A stretch of DNA of 32,910 bases, from positions 1-32,910 of the forward strand of contig JAFAZN010000184.1 in the NCBI GenBank assembly GCA_019239775.1. Reading direction: 5' to 3'. A program made the translations under genes and the position numbers. The notes under the pieces are model-generated. The model was not told the origin of the DNA and ran no database searches. It saw only the letters and a list, made by a program, of their open reading frames with translations. Of this stretch, positions 16,041-24,143 are shown piece by piece (positions within the stretch are counted from its first letter, which is position 1; every line of letters begins with the position of its first letter). This DNA comes from Chloroflexota bacterium (GTDB lineage: Bacteria > Chloroflexota > UBA6077 > CF-72).

Positions 16041-16615
16041 ACATGAATCGACAGCTGCTGCAAGATCTACGCACCCTCGGCGTCGTCAACGCGCCGGCGC
16101 GCCTGCTCGAAAACATCCTCGACGAGGTGGGCCTGGGTGACCTGTACGCGCCGCTAGACACGCCGCTGGGGCAAGTATTTGTGGCCTGGAACAAACTCGG
16201 CGTCTCGGCGGTGATGATGGCGGCCACGCCAGACGACTTTGAAGGGCGTTTCGCAGACCGTTTTTCCAGGCGACCGCGAAAAGCAGCAAGGCCGCCAGAG
16301 AACCTTGGCGAAAGATTCGACCTGCGCAGCGTGACCGACTTCGAACGTGCCGTGCTGCTCAAAGCCCGCGAAATTCCAAAGGGTGAAGTTCGCACCTACG
16401 CCTGGATCGCGAGGCAGATTGGCCATCCGGCCGCGGTGCGCGCGGTTGGCTCGGCGCTTCGCAAGAATCCGGTGCCGCTGCTGATCCCGTGTCACCGCGT
16501 CGTGCGCAGCGATGGGCACATCGGCCAGTACGCCCTCGGCGGCAGCGACAACAAACGCGCGATCCTCGCGTACGAAGGCGTCCCGGTTGATCGCACCAAG
16601 GTTGCAGTCCTGTAA
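16037..16615 (+). CDS. ogt: Methylated-DNA-protein-cysteine methyltransferase with N-terminal extension
   Basis: A 192-residue protein. The C-terminal half is the Ogt/MGMT DNA-binding domain: FERAVLLKAREIPKGEVRTYAWIA, then the acceptor PCHRVV with Cys152, and GHIGQYALGGSDNKRAIL. It repairs O6-alkylguanine by irreversible transfer of the alkyl group to that cysteine. Residues 1-90 resemble only loosely the usual N-terminal domain; GDLYAPLDTPLGQVFVAWNKLGVSAV is plausible for it, while the first 30 residues (LLQDLRTLGVVNAPARLLENILDEVGL) form an extra helix that could be a protein-contact segment. The ATG overlaps the sigma factor stop by four bases, so the two are translated together. Whether this protein modulates the sigma factor is an open, testable idea. 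Confidence 0.9.
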   Translation: MNMNRQLLQDLRTLGVVNAPARLLENILDEVGLGDLYAPLDTPLGQVFVAWNKLGVSAVMMAATPDDFEGRFADRFSRRPRKAARPPENLGERFDLRSVTDFERAVLLKAREIPKGEVRTYAWIARQIGHPAAVRAVGSALRKNPVPLLIPCHRVVRSDGHIGQYALGGSDNKRAILAYEGVPVDRTKVAVL

Positions 16616-16674
16616 CCGAATCGCGTAGCTCGCGGCCCTTCGCGGGTATCGTGGCTGCGGCGGCAGCAAGGTTG

Positions 16675-18498
16675 ATGAAACGTCGCGGACCGATCCGTTT
16701 GCTCCTGGCGCTGTTTTTCGCGGCAGTCGTCAGCCAACCTGCGACCGCCGCTTCCACGCTGGATCAGCGCCTTGGCATTGCGGAGGGCTTCCGCAACGCG
16801 GGCGCGATGGCCGATAGCCACGCGGGCTGGGAGCGCATCGTTCTGCCCTGGGACCAGATCCAACCCGACAATCCGGGTGACTTCAGCCACCTGGGGATCA
16901 CGATCTCCGACAGCCAACTGCAAACCGAGCTGAACCGTGGCGAGCACGTGGTTGGTCTGTTCGAATTCACGCCCGGCTGGGCGCAGGCCAACCCCGACCA
17001 GGGCAAACGCTCGCCTCCGCTCAACCTGAATCTTCCGTACGACGATCCGAACAATTACTGGGGCCGCTTCGTCTCACAGACCGTGCAGCATTACGCCGGC
17101 CGCATCGACGACTGGGTGCTGTGGAACGAGCCGGAATTTCATCCGGGCGATCCGGGCGCGGGCGGCAGCTTTACCTGGCTCGGCTCAGACGAAGAGTTCG
17201 CCCAGCTCATGAAAGTCGGTTATCTGGCCATCAAGAAGGCCAATCCCAACGCGCACGTGTCCTTTCCCGGCACTTCGTACTGGGTGGATGCGCTCAACAA
17301 CCGTCCCCAATTCTATGATCGCCTTCTGAGCATCCTCGCGCAGGATCCCGCTGCGGCTACCAACAACTGGTACCATGACGAAGTTTCGCTCAACCTGTAC
17401 CGCGCCCCTGACGATATCTACCGCGTCTATTCGATCTTCAAACAGATCCAGCAACAGCACGGCATCGACAAACCAATCTGGCTAACCGAGACCAACGCGA
17501 TGCCGTCCAACGACACGGCGATCAGCTGCCCGCACTCCGACACACCGATTCAGACAACAATGGATCAACAAGCGGCGTATGCGGTGCAGGCGTTTGCGAT
17601 GGCCGCCGCCGCTGGGTATCAGCGCTACGAGTTCTACCAGATGGTCGATCAAGACCCGTGCGCCGAGCCCGCCGTCTGGGGCGCCCTGCGCGACGATGGC
17701 AGCCGGCGGCCCGTGGCCGACACGCTCAGCAGCGTGATTTCCCAGCTCAGCGGCTACACCTCGGTGCACTTCGTGCCGTATGTCCGCGAGACCGAAGACT
17801 GGTCGCCGTGGCCCGACGATCCCACGTCGCTCATGCCGAACTGGCAGGTGTACCAGGTGGCCTTCGACAAGCCCGGCAACCAGCGGGTCAGCGTGCTCTG
17901 GAACGGTGACGCAGACGCCTTGCGCGTGCGCGTGCGCAAGAACGGCAATTCGGCCACCCTGGTCGACCGCAACGGTGTACAGCAGCCGCTGCAAGACGCA
18001 CAGGGCTGGTGGGTTCTGAGCCTGGCAGGTGCGACCGCGCACTACCCCGAGGACCCGGGCGGCTACCACTTCATCGGCGGCGAACCACTGTTCCTGGTCG
18101 AAAACGGCGTCGACCCCTCTTCACCGGTTGTGGCGCCGGCCCTCGGTGACCCGGGCAGTGTGCCGCGCGAATTCCGCCTGTTCGTCAACCCGCAGAACGG
18201 TCAAACCGTCAACGGCGGCGACCCGGCCGAGTTCTTCATCAGCGTCCGGGGCTACGAAGGCTTCTCCGATCCTGTGACGTTTGTGCTGGACCACTGGAGC
18301 ACCCAGCGCTTCCCGCAACCCCAAGACGCCTCGACGATCCCGCTGGGTTTGACCCTTCCGAGCAACGTGCCGCCCGGACAGGTGGCGAGAGTCCACATCG
18401 AAACCGCGGGTGCCGATCCGGGCATTTACTACCTCGACCTCGTGGCCACCGGCGGCGGCATCAGCAAGACCATCGAGCTGCCTCTCGTCGTGAACTGA
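16675..18498 (+). CDS. Secreted clan GH-A-type glycoside hydrolase with C-terminal beta domain
   Basis: A 607-residue exported protein. A signal peptide (MKRRGPIRLLLALFFAAVVS with a cleavage-like ATAAS at 23-27) is followed by a TIM-barrel-like catalytic domain to about residue 350. The acid/base is probably Glu152 in WVLWNEPEF, and the nucleophile Glu272 in IWLTETNAM; two carboxylates at barrel strands 4 and 7 are the clan GH-A arrangement, as in GH39 or GH5 relatives. Two beta-rich C-terminal regions follow (about 380-480 and 500-607), likely carbohydrate-binding or cell-surface modules. The ATG at 16675 is used because it begins a standard signal peptide; an upstream GTG at 16651 is possible. 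A TATCGT box lies 22 bases upstream of the ATG. Substrate unknown. Confidence 0.78.
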   Translation: MKRRGPIRLLLALFFAAVVSQPATAASTLDQRLGIAEGFRNAGAMADSHAGWERIVLPWDQIQPDNPGDFSHLGITISDSQLQTELNRGEHVVGLFEFTPGWAQANPDQGKRSPPLNLNLPYDDPNNYWGRFVSQTVQHYAGRIDDWVLWNEPEFHPGDPGAGGSFTWLGSDEEFAQLMKVGYLAIKKANPNAHVSFPGTSYWVDALNNRPQFYDRLLSILAQDPAAATNNWYHDEVSLNLYRAPDDIYRVYSIFKQIQQQHGIDKPIWLTETNAMPSNDTAISCPHSDTPIQTTMDQQAAYAVQAFAMAAAAGYQRYEFYQMVDQDPCAEPAVWGALRDDGSRRPVADTLSSVISQLSGYTSVHFVPYVRETEDWSPWPDDPTSLMPNWQVYQVAFDKPGNQRVSVLWNGDADALRVRVRKNGNSATLVDRNGVQQPLQDAQGWWVLSLAGATAHYPEDPGGYHFIGGEPLFLVENGVDPSSPVVAPALGDPGSVPREFRLFVNPQNGQTVNGGDPAEFFISVRGYEGFSDPVTFVLDHWSTQRFPQPQDASTIPLGLTLPSNVPPGQVARVHIETAGADPGIYYLDLVATGGGISKTIELPLVVN

Positions 18499-18960
18499 CG
18501 GTCCTCACGATGGAGGTGACCTGTCCACGCCGATGGACGGACACCTCCACGTGATAGACGGTCACGTCGGGTGATGGACGGTGATCCTCCAATGAGAGAC
18601 GGTCACGTCCGAGGTGATGGACCGTCACCTCCACAGTGATTGACAGTCACGTCCGAGGTGATGACTTTGACCTCCACGGGAGGAACGGTGCCTCCGAGTG
18701 ATGGACTTTGACTCCGCGGGATAGACGGTCACGTCGGGTGATGGACGGTGATCTCCAAATGAGAGACGGTCACGTCGGGTGATGGACGGTGATCTCCAAA
18801 TGAGAGACGGTCATGTTCGAGGTGATGGGCCGTCACCTCCACAGTGATTGACGGTCACGTCCGAGGTGATGGACTTTGACCTCCACGGGAAGGAACGATG
18901 ACCTCCGATTGACGGCTGGGATCTCCACGCGAGGGATTGTGACCTCCGGGTGATGGACTA
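18497..18960 (+). repeat. Large intergenic tandem repeat, about 20.5-bp unit (cluster 3)
   Basis: About 22 units of 18-24 bases, most beginning GACGGT, such as GACGGTCACGTCGGGTGATG, fill the gap after the glycoside hydrolase. Units alternate between a CACGTC and a GATCTCC or CACCTCC type. A block of about 134 bases at 18557-18690 recurs at 18765-18898 with roughly nine differences by eye. Conserved hairpins GAGGTGA-N7-TCACCTC occur at 18611-18631 and 18819-18839. Units reading CCTCCACGG and CACAGTGATT link it to the CCACGGAGTGATG core of clusters 1 and 2. Most of the 587 bases between genes is this array; the remaining 18961-19085 carries the promoter and leader of the transporter operon. Confidence 0.92.
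18724..18805 (+). repeat. Exact 41-bp tandem duplication inside cluster 3
   Basis: The 41 bases at 18724-18764 are repeated without a mismatch at 18765-18805. A third, slightly diverged copy is at 18557-18597. Exact identity among otherwise degenerate units points to recent expansion. Confidence 0.9.
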
Positions 18961-19035
18961 TGTCCGTATCACTCGGAGGTTGGCGGCCACGGCGCTCTCT
19001 CCGTGCGCTCAGCGCTGCGACCTGCCGTGGGCTGG

Positions 19036-19041
19036 TATATT
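19036..19041 (+). promoter_or_regulatory. Candidate promoter -10 of the BMP transporter operon
   Basis: TATATT preceded by TG one base upstream (TGGTATATT) is an extended -10 element in otherwise GC-rich DNA. It would give a leader of about 40 bases ending in a GGGAGG ribosome-binding site at 19074-19079. No good -35 is seen. It lies 75 bases after the end of the repeat array. Confidence 0.5.
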
Positions 19042-19085
19042 GGCGCTCACTCTCCGCCACCCCATTCCATCTCGGGAGGCCCAGA

Positions 19086-20366
19086 TTGTTGTCCATCTCA
19101 CCGGTGCGCGCGGCTGCCGCCGTCGTATCGTCTGCTGCCATGTTGCTGGTGGCCTGCCAGCCATCGCCACAGGCCGCGCCGACCACTCCCCCCGCCGCCG
19201 CGACCACCGCGCCAAAACCGGCCGCTGCCAGCCCAGCGGCAAGCCCGGCTACCGCGGCGAGCCCGTCGGCGAGTCCGGCCGCTGCCGCGAGCGCCGTCGC
19301 CAAACCAAGCGCCGTCGCCGCGGCGAGTCCGGCAGCCAGCCCGGCCGCGAGCCCCGCGGCTAGCCCGGTAGCGGCTGCCGCGGCCGCCCCGCCTGACCCT
19401 GGCTGCCCAAACCAGCCCGCCACGGGCGGTAAGCAGCTCCGCGTGGGCCTGGTCACCGACGTCGGCAAGGTCGACGACCGTAGCTTCAACCAGTCAGCCT
19501 GGGAAGGCGTCCAGTGCGCCCAGAAGAATCTCGGCTTCAGCGACATCAAGTTCATCGAGACCCAGCAGTCGACTGACTACGCCAGCAACATCGACCAGTT
19601 CGTCTCAGACAACTACGACGTGATCGTCACTGTCGGCTTCCTGCTCGGCCCGGCGACCATCGATGCCGCCAAGGCCAATCCCAACATCAAGTTCATCGGC
19701 GTCGACCAGGCGCAGGATGCAACTGTGCCGAACCTGGCAGGCCTGATCTTCGACGAAGACAAAAGCGGCTATCTCGCTGGCTACCTCGCCGGCCTGCTCA
19801 ATAAGAGCGGGACCGTCGGCGAGGTTCTGGGCCTGGCCAACGTGCCCGCGGTGGAACGCTACGGCGTCGGCTACATCAACGGGGCCAAGGCTGCCAAATC
19901 GGGCATCAAGGTCCTTGCCGCGTGCTCGAGCAGCTTCACCGATACCGTGTGGGGCAACAACACCGCCAACCAGGAGATGAGCCAGAACGCCGACGTGATC
20001 TTCGCCGCCGCGGGGCTTACCGGTAACGGCGCGCTGCTGGCGGTGGCCGACAAGGGCGGCTCGGTGCTGGGCATCGGCGTCGATACGGACCAGTATCTGT
20101 CGCTGCCTGAGGCTGACAGCATCATGGTCTCCAGCGCGATGAAGCTCATCGTGCCTGGCACCTTCAACATCATCAAGAGCGTGCAGGACGGCTCGTTCAA
20201 AGGTGGCAACGTGAAAGGCCAGGTCGGCCTGGCGCCGTATCACGACCTGGATTCCAAGGTGCCGGCGGATGTGAAGACGAAGATGAACCAGCTGAGCTCC
20301 GACGTGGCCTCGGGGAAGCAGTCCACCGGTTTCACCAACCCGACGGGGAACTGCCCGCAGGGCTAG
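19086..20366 (+). CDS. BMP-family (PnrA-like) substrate-binding lipoprotein
   Basis: A 426-residue lipoprotein that would capture a purine nucleoside or similar ligand outside the membrane and deliver it to the following permeases. A TTG at 19086 is chosen as the start because GGGAGG ends six bases before it; an ATG at 18960 would begin inside the repeat array. The signal peptide ends in LLVAC with the lipid-bearing Cys24. Residues about 25-105 are a long Ala/Pro/Ser stalk of AASPAASP-type repeats. The binding domain follows with GLVTDVGKVDDRSFNQSAW (121-139), IGVDQAQ and IGVDTDQY, the motifs of the Bmp/PnrA/Med family. The next gene starts 20 bases downstream. The ligand is inferred from family, not proven. 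Confidence 0.9.
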   Translation: MLSISPVRAAAAVVSSAAMLLVACQPSPQAAPTTPPAAATTAPKPAAASPAASPATAASPSASPAAAASAVAKPSAVAAASPAASPAASPAASPVAAAAAAPPDPGCPNQPATGGKQLRVGLVTDVGKVDDRSFNQSAWEGVQCAQKNLGFSDIKFIETQQSTDYASNIDQFVSDNYDVIVTVGFLLGPATIDAAKANPNIKFIGVDQAQDATVPNLAGLIFDEDKSGYLAGYLAGLLNKSGTVGEVLGLANVPAVERYGVGYINGAKAAKSGIKVLAACSSSFTDTVWGNNTANQEMSQNADVIFAAAGLTGNGALLAVADKGGSVLGIGVDTDQYLSLPEADSIMVSSAMKLIVPGTFNIIKSVQDGSFKGGNVKGQVGLAPYHDLDSKVPADVKTKMNQLSSDVASGKQSTGFTNPTGNCPQG

Positions 20367-20386
20367 AACACCCCGGAGCGCCGAGC

Positions 20387-21490
20387 ATGCGAACGCTCTA
20401 CGCGCTCATCGTTCCGATTCTTGCTGTCCTGACGGCCCTGGTACTGGGCGCGGTCATCATCGCCCTGACCGGCGGTGATGTCGCCAAGGCGTACCAGGGC
20501 CTGTGGGAAGGCTCCCTGGGCCGACCTCGGTCGATCTCCGACACGCTGGTTCGCACCACTCCGTACATCTTCGGCGGCCTTGCCGTCGCACTGGCCTTCA
20601 AGGGTGGCCTGTTCAACATCGGCGTGGAGGGCCAGATCACCGTTGGGTCGCTGGCCACGGCGTTCGTTGGCTACGCGGTCACCGGTGTGCCGTTCCCGCT
20701 GCACCTCATCCTGGCCGTCGCAGCGGGGTTCGTCGCAGGAGCGGCCTGGGGCGCAATCCCCGGTTTCCTGAAGGCCTTCACTGGAGCGCACGAGGTGATC
20801 GTCACGATCATGCTCAACTACGTGGCCATCAACGTCGCCAACTTCCTGCTGAGCGGCCCCATGAAGGACAAAAACCCGGCGGTGGCGATCAGCCAGACAG
20901 CGCCCGTCCTCCCGTCGGCGCGGCTGCCTGCGCTGCTGGCTGATCCGCAGTATCGCGTGCACTGGGGGGTTGTCATAGGCGTCGTGGCGGCGCTGGCGGT
21001 GTGGTGGCTGCTCCAGAAGAGCACGCTCGGTTTCGAGATCAGAACCGTTGGCGCCAACCCGCACGCCGCGCGCTACGCCGGCATCGCCGTTGGCCGCACG
21101 ACCGTCACGTTGATGGCGCTGTCGGGCGGCCTCGCCGGCCTGGCCGGCGCCATGGACGTCGTAGGTTTGAACTTCTACTACGCCGCCGCGTTCACCGCCG
21201 GTTATGGCTTCGACAGCATCGCCGTGGCGCTTCTCGCGCGCAGCAGCCCCTTCGGCGTCCTGCCATCCGCTTTGCTCTTCGGCGGCCTGGCGGCCGGCTC
21301 TTCGCGCATGCAGTTTCTTTCGCAAATCCCGATCGACATCATTCACCTGGTCCAGGCCCTGGTGCTGATCTTCGTCGCCGCGCCCGCGCTGATCCGCTGG
21401 ATCTATCGGGTGCGCATGCCGAAGGAAGCCGACATGCCTGCAACCGGCGAGGTCCAGTTCGGCGCCGGCTGGGGCAAGGCCGAAACGTGA
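20387..21490 (+). CDS. ABC transporter permease, BMP/nucleoside type (first)
   Basis: A 367-residue inner-membrane permease of the branched-chain/ribose (BPD_transp_2) superfamily, YufP/NupP-like. It has about nine hydrophobic helices and the signature GGLFNIGVEGQ (residues 73-83), with EIRTVGANPHAARYAGI in the cytoplasmic loop that contacts the ATPase. The ATG has a GGAG about nine bases upstream. Its stop overlaps the start of the second permease by four bases (GTGA), so the two halves of the channel are translated together. Confidence 0.93.
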   Translation: MRTLYALIVPILAVLTALVLGAVIIALTGGDVAKAYQGLWEGSLGRPRSISDTLVRTTPYIFGGLAVALAFKGGLFNIGVEGQITVGSLATAFVGYAVTGVPFPLHLILAVAAGFVAGAAWGAIPGFLKAFTGAHEVIVTIMLNYVAINVANFLLSGPMKDKNPAVAISQTAPVLPSARLPALLADPQYRVHWGVVIGVVAALAVWWLLQKSTLGFEIRTVGANPHAARYAGIAVGRTTVTLMALSGGLAGLAGAMDVVGLNFYYAAAFTAGYGFDSIAVALLARSSPFGVLPSALLFGGLAAGSSRMQFLSQIPIDIIHLVQALVLIFVAAPALIRWIYRVRMPKEADMPATGEVQFGAGWGKAET

Positions 21491-22527
21491 CGATCAACGC
21501 GGCGACGATTGCTCGCGCTGGGAGCGCGCCGAACGTGCGCCTCTGGCTGCAGGTCGCCTTCTGGACCGCCATCGGCATCGTCCTGCTGGTGCTCACCGGC
21601 GTGCAGTTTGGTCCAGCGGCAACGCTCTCGATCCTGACGGTCACGATCACCCAGGCCACGCCGATCACCTTTGGAGCGCTGACCGGCATCTGTTCGGAGC
21701 GCACCGGGGTGGTGAACATCGGGATCGAGGGCCTGCTGCTCACCTCGGCGTTTTTCGGCTTCATGGTCGGCGTCTATACGCACAACCTCGCGATCGCGCT
21801 CGCCGGCGCCGTAATGAGCAGCGCTCTCATGGCATTGCTCCATGCGCTGCTGTCCATCACGTTCCGTGTGGATCAGATCATCAGCGGGACGGTCATCAAC
21901 ATCCTGGCCGTGGGCATGACCGGGTACTTGAACCGCCAACTGTTTGCGCAAGGCGCGCCACCCGGGCTCACCGCATTGCCGCGGCTGAACATTCCCGTGC
22001 TGAGCGACTTGCCCTGGATCGGGCCGATCCTGTTTCAACAAAAGCCGCTGGCGATCACCGCAATTTTGATGGTGTTCGTGGTCCACTTTGCGCTGTACCG
22101 CACGCGTTGGGGGCTGCGGACGCGCGCCGTTGGCGAGCATCCGCTCGCGGCTGACACCGTGGGTATCAACGTGAACCGGCTGCGGTATGTGAACGTGGTC
22201 ATCGGCGGAGCGATCGCCGGTCTCGGTGGCGCGTTCTTCACGCTGGAGTCGGTGCCGCACTTCGAGCCGCTCATGACCAACGGCATCGGGTTCATCGGAC
22301 TGGCGGCCATGATCGTTGGGAAGTGGACGCCGTTTGGCGCCTGGGGCGCCGCGCTGCTCTTCGGCGTGGCCGCGGCGATCCCAACGGCGATGCAGTTGCA
22401 GAGCATCAACGTGCCGTACCAACTGGTCTCGCTGCTGCCCTACCTGCTGACCATCGTCGTCGTTGCAGGCGCCGTAGGCCGCGCCACCCCACCCGCCGCG
22501 GACGGGCAACCGTACGTCCGGGCGTGA
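21487..22527 (+). CDS. ABC transporter permease, BMP/nucleoside type (second)
   Basis: A 346-residue partner permease, YufQ/NupQ-like, starting at the GTG that overlaps the stop of the first permease. The frame is open much further upstream, but that part is an antisense-like shadow inside the first permease gene. [11 protein letters not shown] (75-85) is the family motif, and [19 protein letters not shown] is the ATPase-contact loop. About nine transmembrane helices. It would pair with the first permease to form a heterodimeric channel. Confidence 0.93.
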   Translation: MTINAATIARAGSAPNVRLWLQVAFWTAIGIVLLVLTGVQFGPAATLSILTVTITQATPITFGALTGICSERTGVVNIGIEGLLLTSAFFGFMVGVYTHNLAIALAGAVMSSALMALLHALLSITFRVDQIISGTVINILAVGMTGYLNRQLFAQGAPPGLTALPRLNIPVLSDLPWIGPILFQQKPLAITAILMVFVVHFALYRTRWGLRTRAVGEHPLAADTVGINVNRLRYVNVVIGGAIAGLGGAFFTLESVPHFEPLMTNGIGFIGLAAMIVGKWTPFGAWGAALLFGVAAAIPTAMQLQSINVPYQLVSLLPYLLTIVVVAGAVGRATPPAADGQPYVRA

Positions 22528-22531
22528 GACG

Positions 22532-24124
22532 GTGACCGCTGACCTATCGTCCATCCATTATGGGTCCCCTCCGGGGAAAACCGCTCCCGTGCTCGAAGCG
22601 CGCGGCATTGTGAAGCGCTTCGGCGTACTCGTCGCCAACGACCATGTGGATTTGCAGCTGTACCCCGGCGAAGTGCTCGCGCTGCTCGGCGAAAACGGCG
22701 CGGGCAAGACCACGCTGATGAACGTGCTCTATGGCCTCACCAGCCCCGACGAAGGCCAGATCCTCCTGGATCAGCAGCCCGTCAGGTTCGACTCCCCAAG
22801 GCAGGCGATCGCCAAAGGCATCGGCATGGTTCACCAGCATTTCATGCTGGTCCCGCCCCTGAGCGTGGCTGAAAACCTGATGCTCGGCGCCGAGACAACC
22901 GTGGGGCCCGGCATCTTGGACATCAACAACGTGCGCAGGCAGGTGCGCGAGCTGTCAACCAGTTATGGCCTGCCCGTGGATCCCGATGCGCTGATCCGTG
23001 ACTTACCGGTAGGCATCCAGCAGCGGGTCGAGATCCTTAAGGCGCTCTACCGCCAGGCGCGCGTGCTGATCCTCGATGAGCCAACGGCCGTGCTCACGCC
23101 CCAAGAAGCAACCGATCTGTTCCGCGTGATGCGCGCACTGGCGGTCAATCAGCGCACCAGCATCGTGTTCATCACCCACAAGCTGCACGAGGTTTTCCAG
23201 GTCGCCGACCGAATCGTGGTGTTGCGCCAGGGCAAGGTGGTGGGTGGGCTGGATTCGCCGCGCGAGGCCACCGGCGAATCACTGGCCGCGATGATGGTGG
23301 GTCGACCGGTGCTGTTGCGCGTGGACAAGGGCCCGGCGCATCCGGGCGTGCCAGTGCTGCGTATCGACGACCTCCACGTCCTCTCAGACCGCGGCCTGCC
23401 CGCCGTCGACGGCCTGTCGCTCGACGTGCGTTCTGGCGAGATCCTTGGCATTGCCGGTGTGCAGGGCAACGGACAGACGGAGCTCGTCGAAGCGCTGAGC
23501 GGTTTGCGGGCGCCAAGCGCTGGAACCATTACATTTCTCGGCCGCGACGTGACGCGCTCCTCACCACGACAACTGGTGGACGGTGGCGAATGCCACATTC
23601 CTGAGGATCGACAGAAGCACGGGCTCGTGCTGACCTATCCGGTCTCCGACAACCTGGTACTGCGGACCTACGAGCGGCCGCCGTTCGCGCGCGGCATGCA
23701 GATTGTGCGGGATGCCATCTTGCGCTTCGCCCAGCGGCTGGCGCAGGAGTTCGACATCCGCGCGCGGTCCGTGCGCGTGGCGGCGGGCACGCTTTCGGGT
23801 GGCAACCAGCAGAAGGTCATCGTTGCGCGTGAATTCACGCGTGGCGGCAAGCTGCTGGTGGCCGCGCAGCCAACGCGGGGGGTGGATGTCGGATCGACGG
23901 AGTTCATCCACCGCAAGCTGGTGGATGCGCGCGACAGTGGCATGGCGGTGCTGCTCGTCTCGGCGGAGCTGGACGAGGTCCTCTCCCTTGCGGACCGCAT
24001 TGCGGTAATGTACCGAGGCCGCATCGCCGGAATCCTCGCACCCGAAGAGGCGACGCCCGAGGTCCTGGGCTACATGATGGCGACAGGCAATCGCCCCGAA
24101 GCCCCCGCCGCCGCCTCCGCGTAG
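22532..24124 (+). CDS. Double-domain ABC ATPase of the BMP importer
   Basis: A 530-residue protein with two fused nucleotide-binding domains, YufO/NupO-like, powering the two permeases. Domain 1 has Walker [10 protein letters not shown] (53-61), a non-standard signature [11 protein letters not shown] (about 158) and Walker [16 protein letters not shown]. Domain 2 has a degenerate Walker A (GVQGNGQTE), a canonical LSGGNQQK (about 421) and AAQPTRGVD, where Gln replaces the catalytic Glu; this asymmetry is normal for the RbsA/NupO group. The GTG start lies four bases after the second permease stop. Gene order here is lipoprotein, permease, permease, ATPase, unlike the ATPase-second order in Bacillus. 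Confidence 0.93.
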   Translation: MTADLSSIHYGSPPGKTAPVLEARGIVKRFGVLVANDHVDLQLYPGEVLALLGENGAGKTTLMNVLYGLTSPDEGQILLDQQPVRFDSPRQAIAKGIGMVHQHFMLVPPLSVAENLMLGAETTVGPGILDINNVRRQVRELSTSYGLPVDPDALIRDLPVGIQQRVEILKALYRQARVLILDEPTAVLTPQEATDLFRVMRALAVNQRTSIVFITHKLHEVFQVADRIVVLRQGKVVGGLDSPREATGESLAAMMVGRPVLLRVDKGPAHPGVPVLRIDDLHVLSDRGLPAVDGLSLDVRSGEILGIAGVQGNGQTELVEALSGLRAPSAGTITFLGRDVTRSSPRQLVDGGECHIPEDRQKHGLVLTYPVSDNLVLRTYERPPFARGMQIVRDAILRFAQRLAQEFDIRARSVRVAAGTLSGGNQQKVIVAREFTRGGKLLVAAQPTRGVDVGSTEFIHRKLVDARDSGMAVLLVSAELDEVLSLADRIAVMYRGRIAGILAPEEATPEVLGYMMATGNRPEAPAAASA

Positions 24125-24130
24125 CGCACG

Positions 24131-24136
24131 TATACT
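24131..24136 (+). promoter_or_regulatory. Candidate -10 box for a leaderless oxidoreductase transcript
   Basis: TATACT lies seven bases before the ATG at 24144 with no Shine-Dalgarno sequence. It is the closest match to TATAAT among the five boxes of this kind here, and suggests the oxidoreductase has its own promoter after the transporter operon. Confidence 0.5.
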
Positions 24137-24143
24137 CGGCGCC

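Noticed and set aside
16615..16650. Hairpin-like CGCG-rich sequence after the ogt gene as an intrinsic terminator
   Set aside because: The stem is short and there is no T-run, so it does not meet the usual pattern.
235..18960. A CRISPR array as an explanation of the three repeat clusters
   Set aside because: Units are head to tail with no unique spacers, periods are 16-21 bases, copies are degenerate, and no cas genes are nearby.
18960..19085. Start of the BMP lipoprotein at the ATG at 18960
   Set aside because: It lies at the end of the repeat array, precedes the TATATT promoter box, and gives 42 Arg-rich residues before a normal signal peptide; the TTG at 19086 has a good ribosome-binding site.
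20363..22554. Long minus-strand open frames (327 and 383 residues) across the permease genes
   Set aside because: They are antisense shadows; the plus-strand frames have transmembrane helices and the NIGVEG/NIGIEG signatures.
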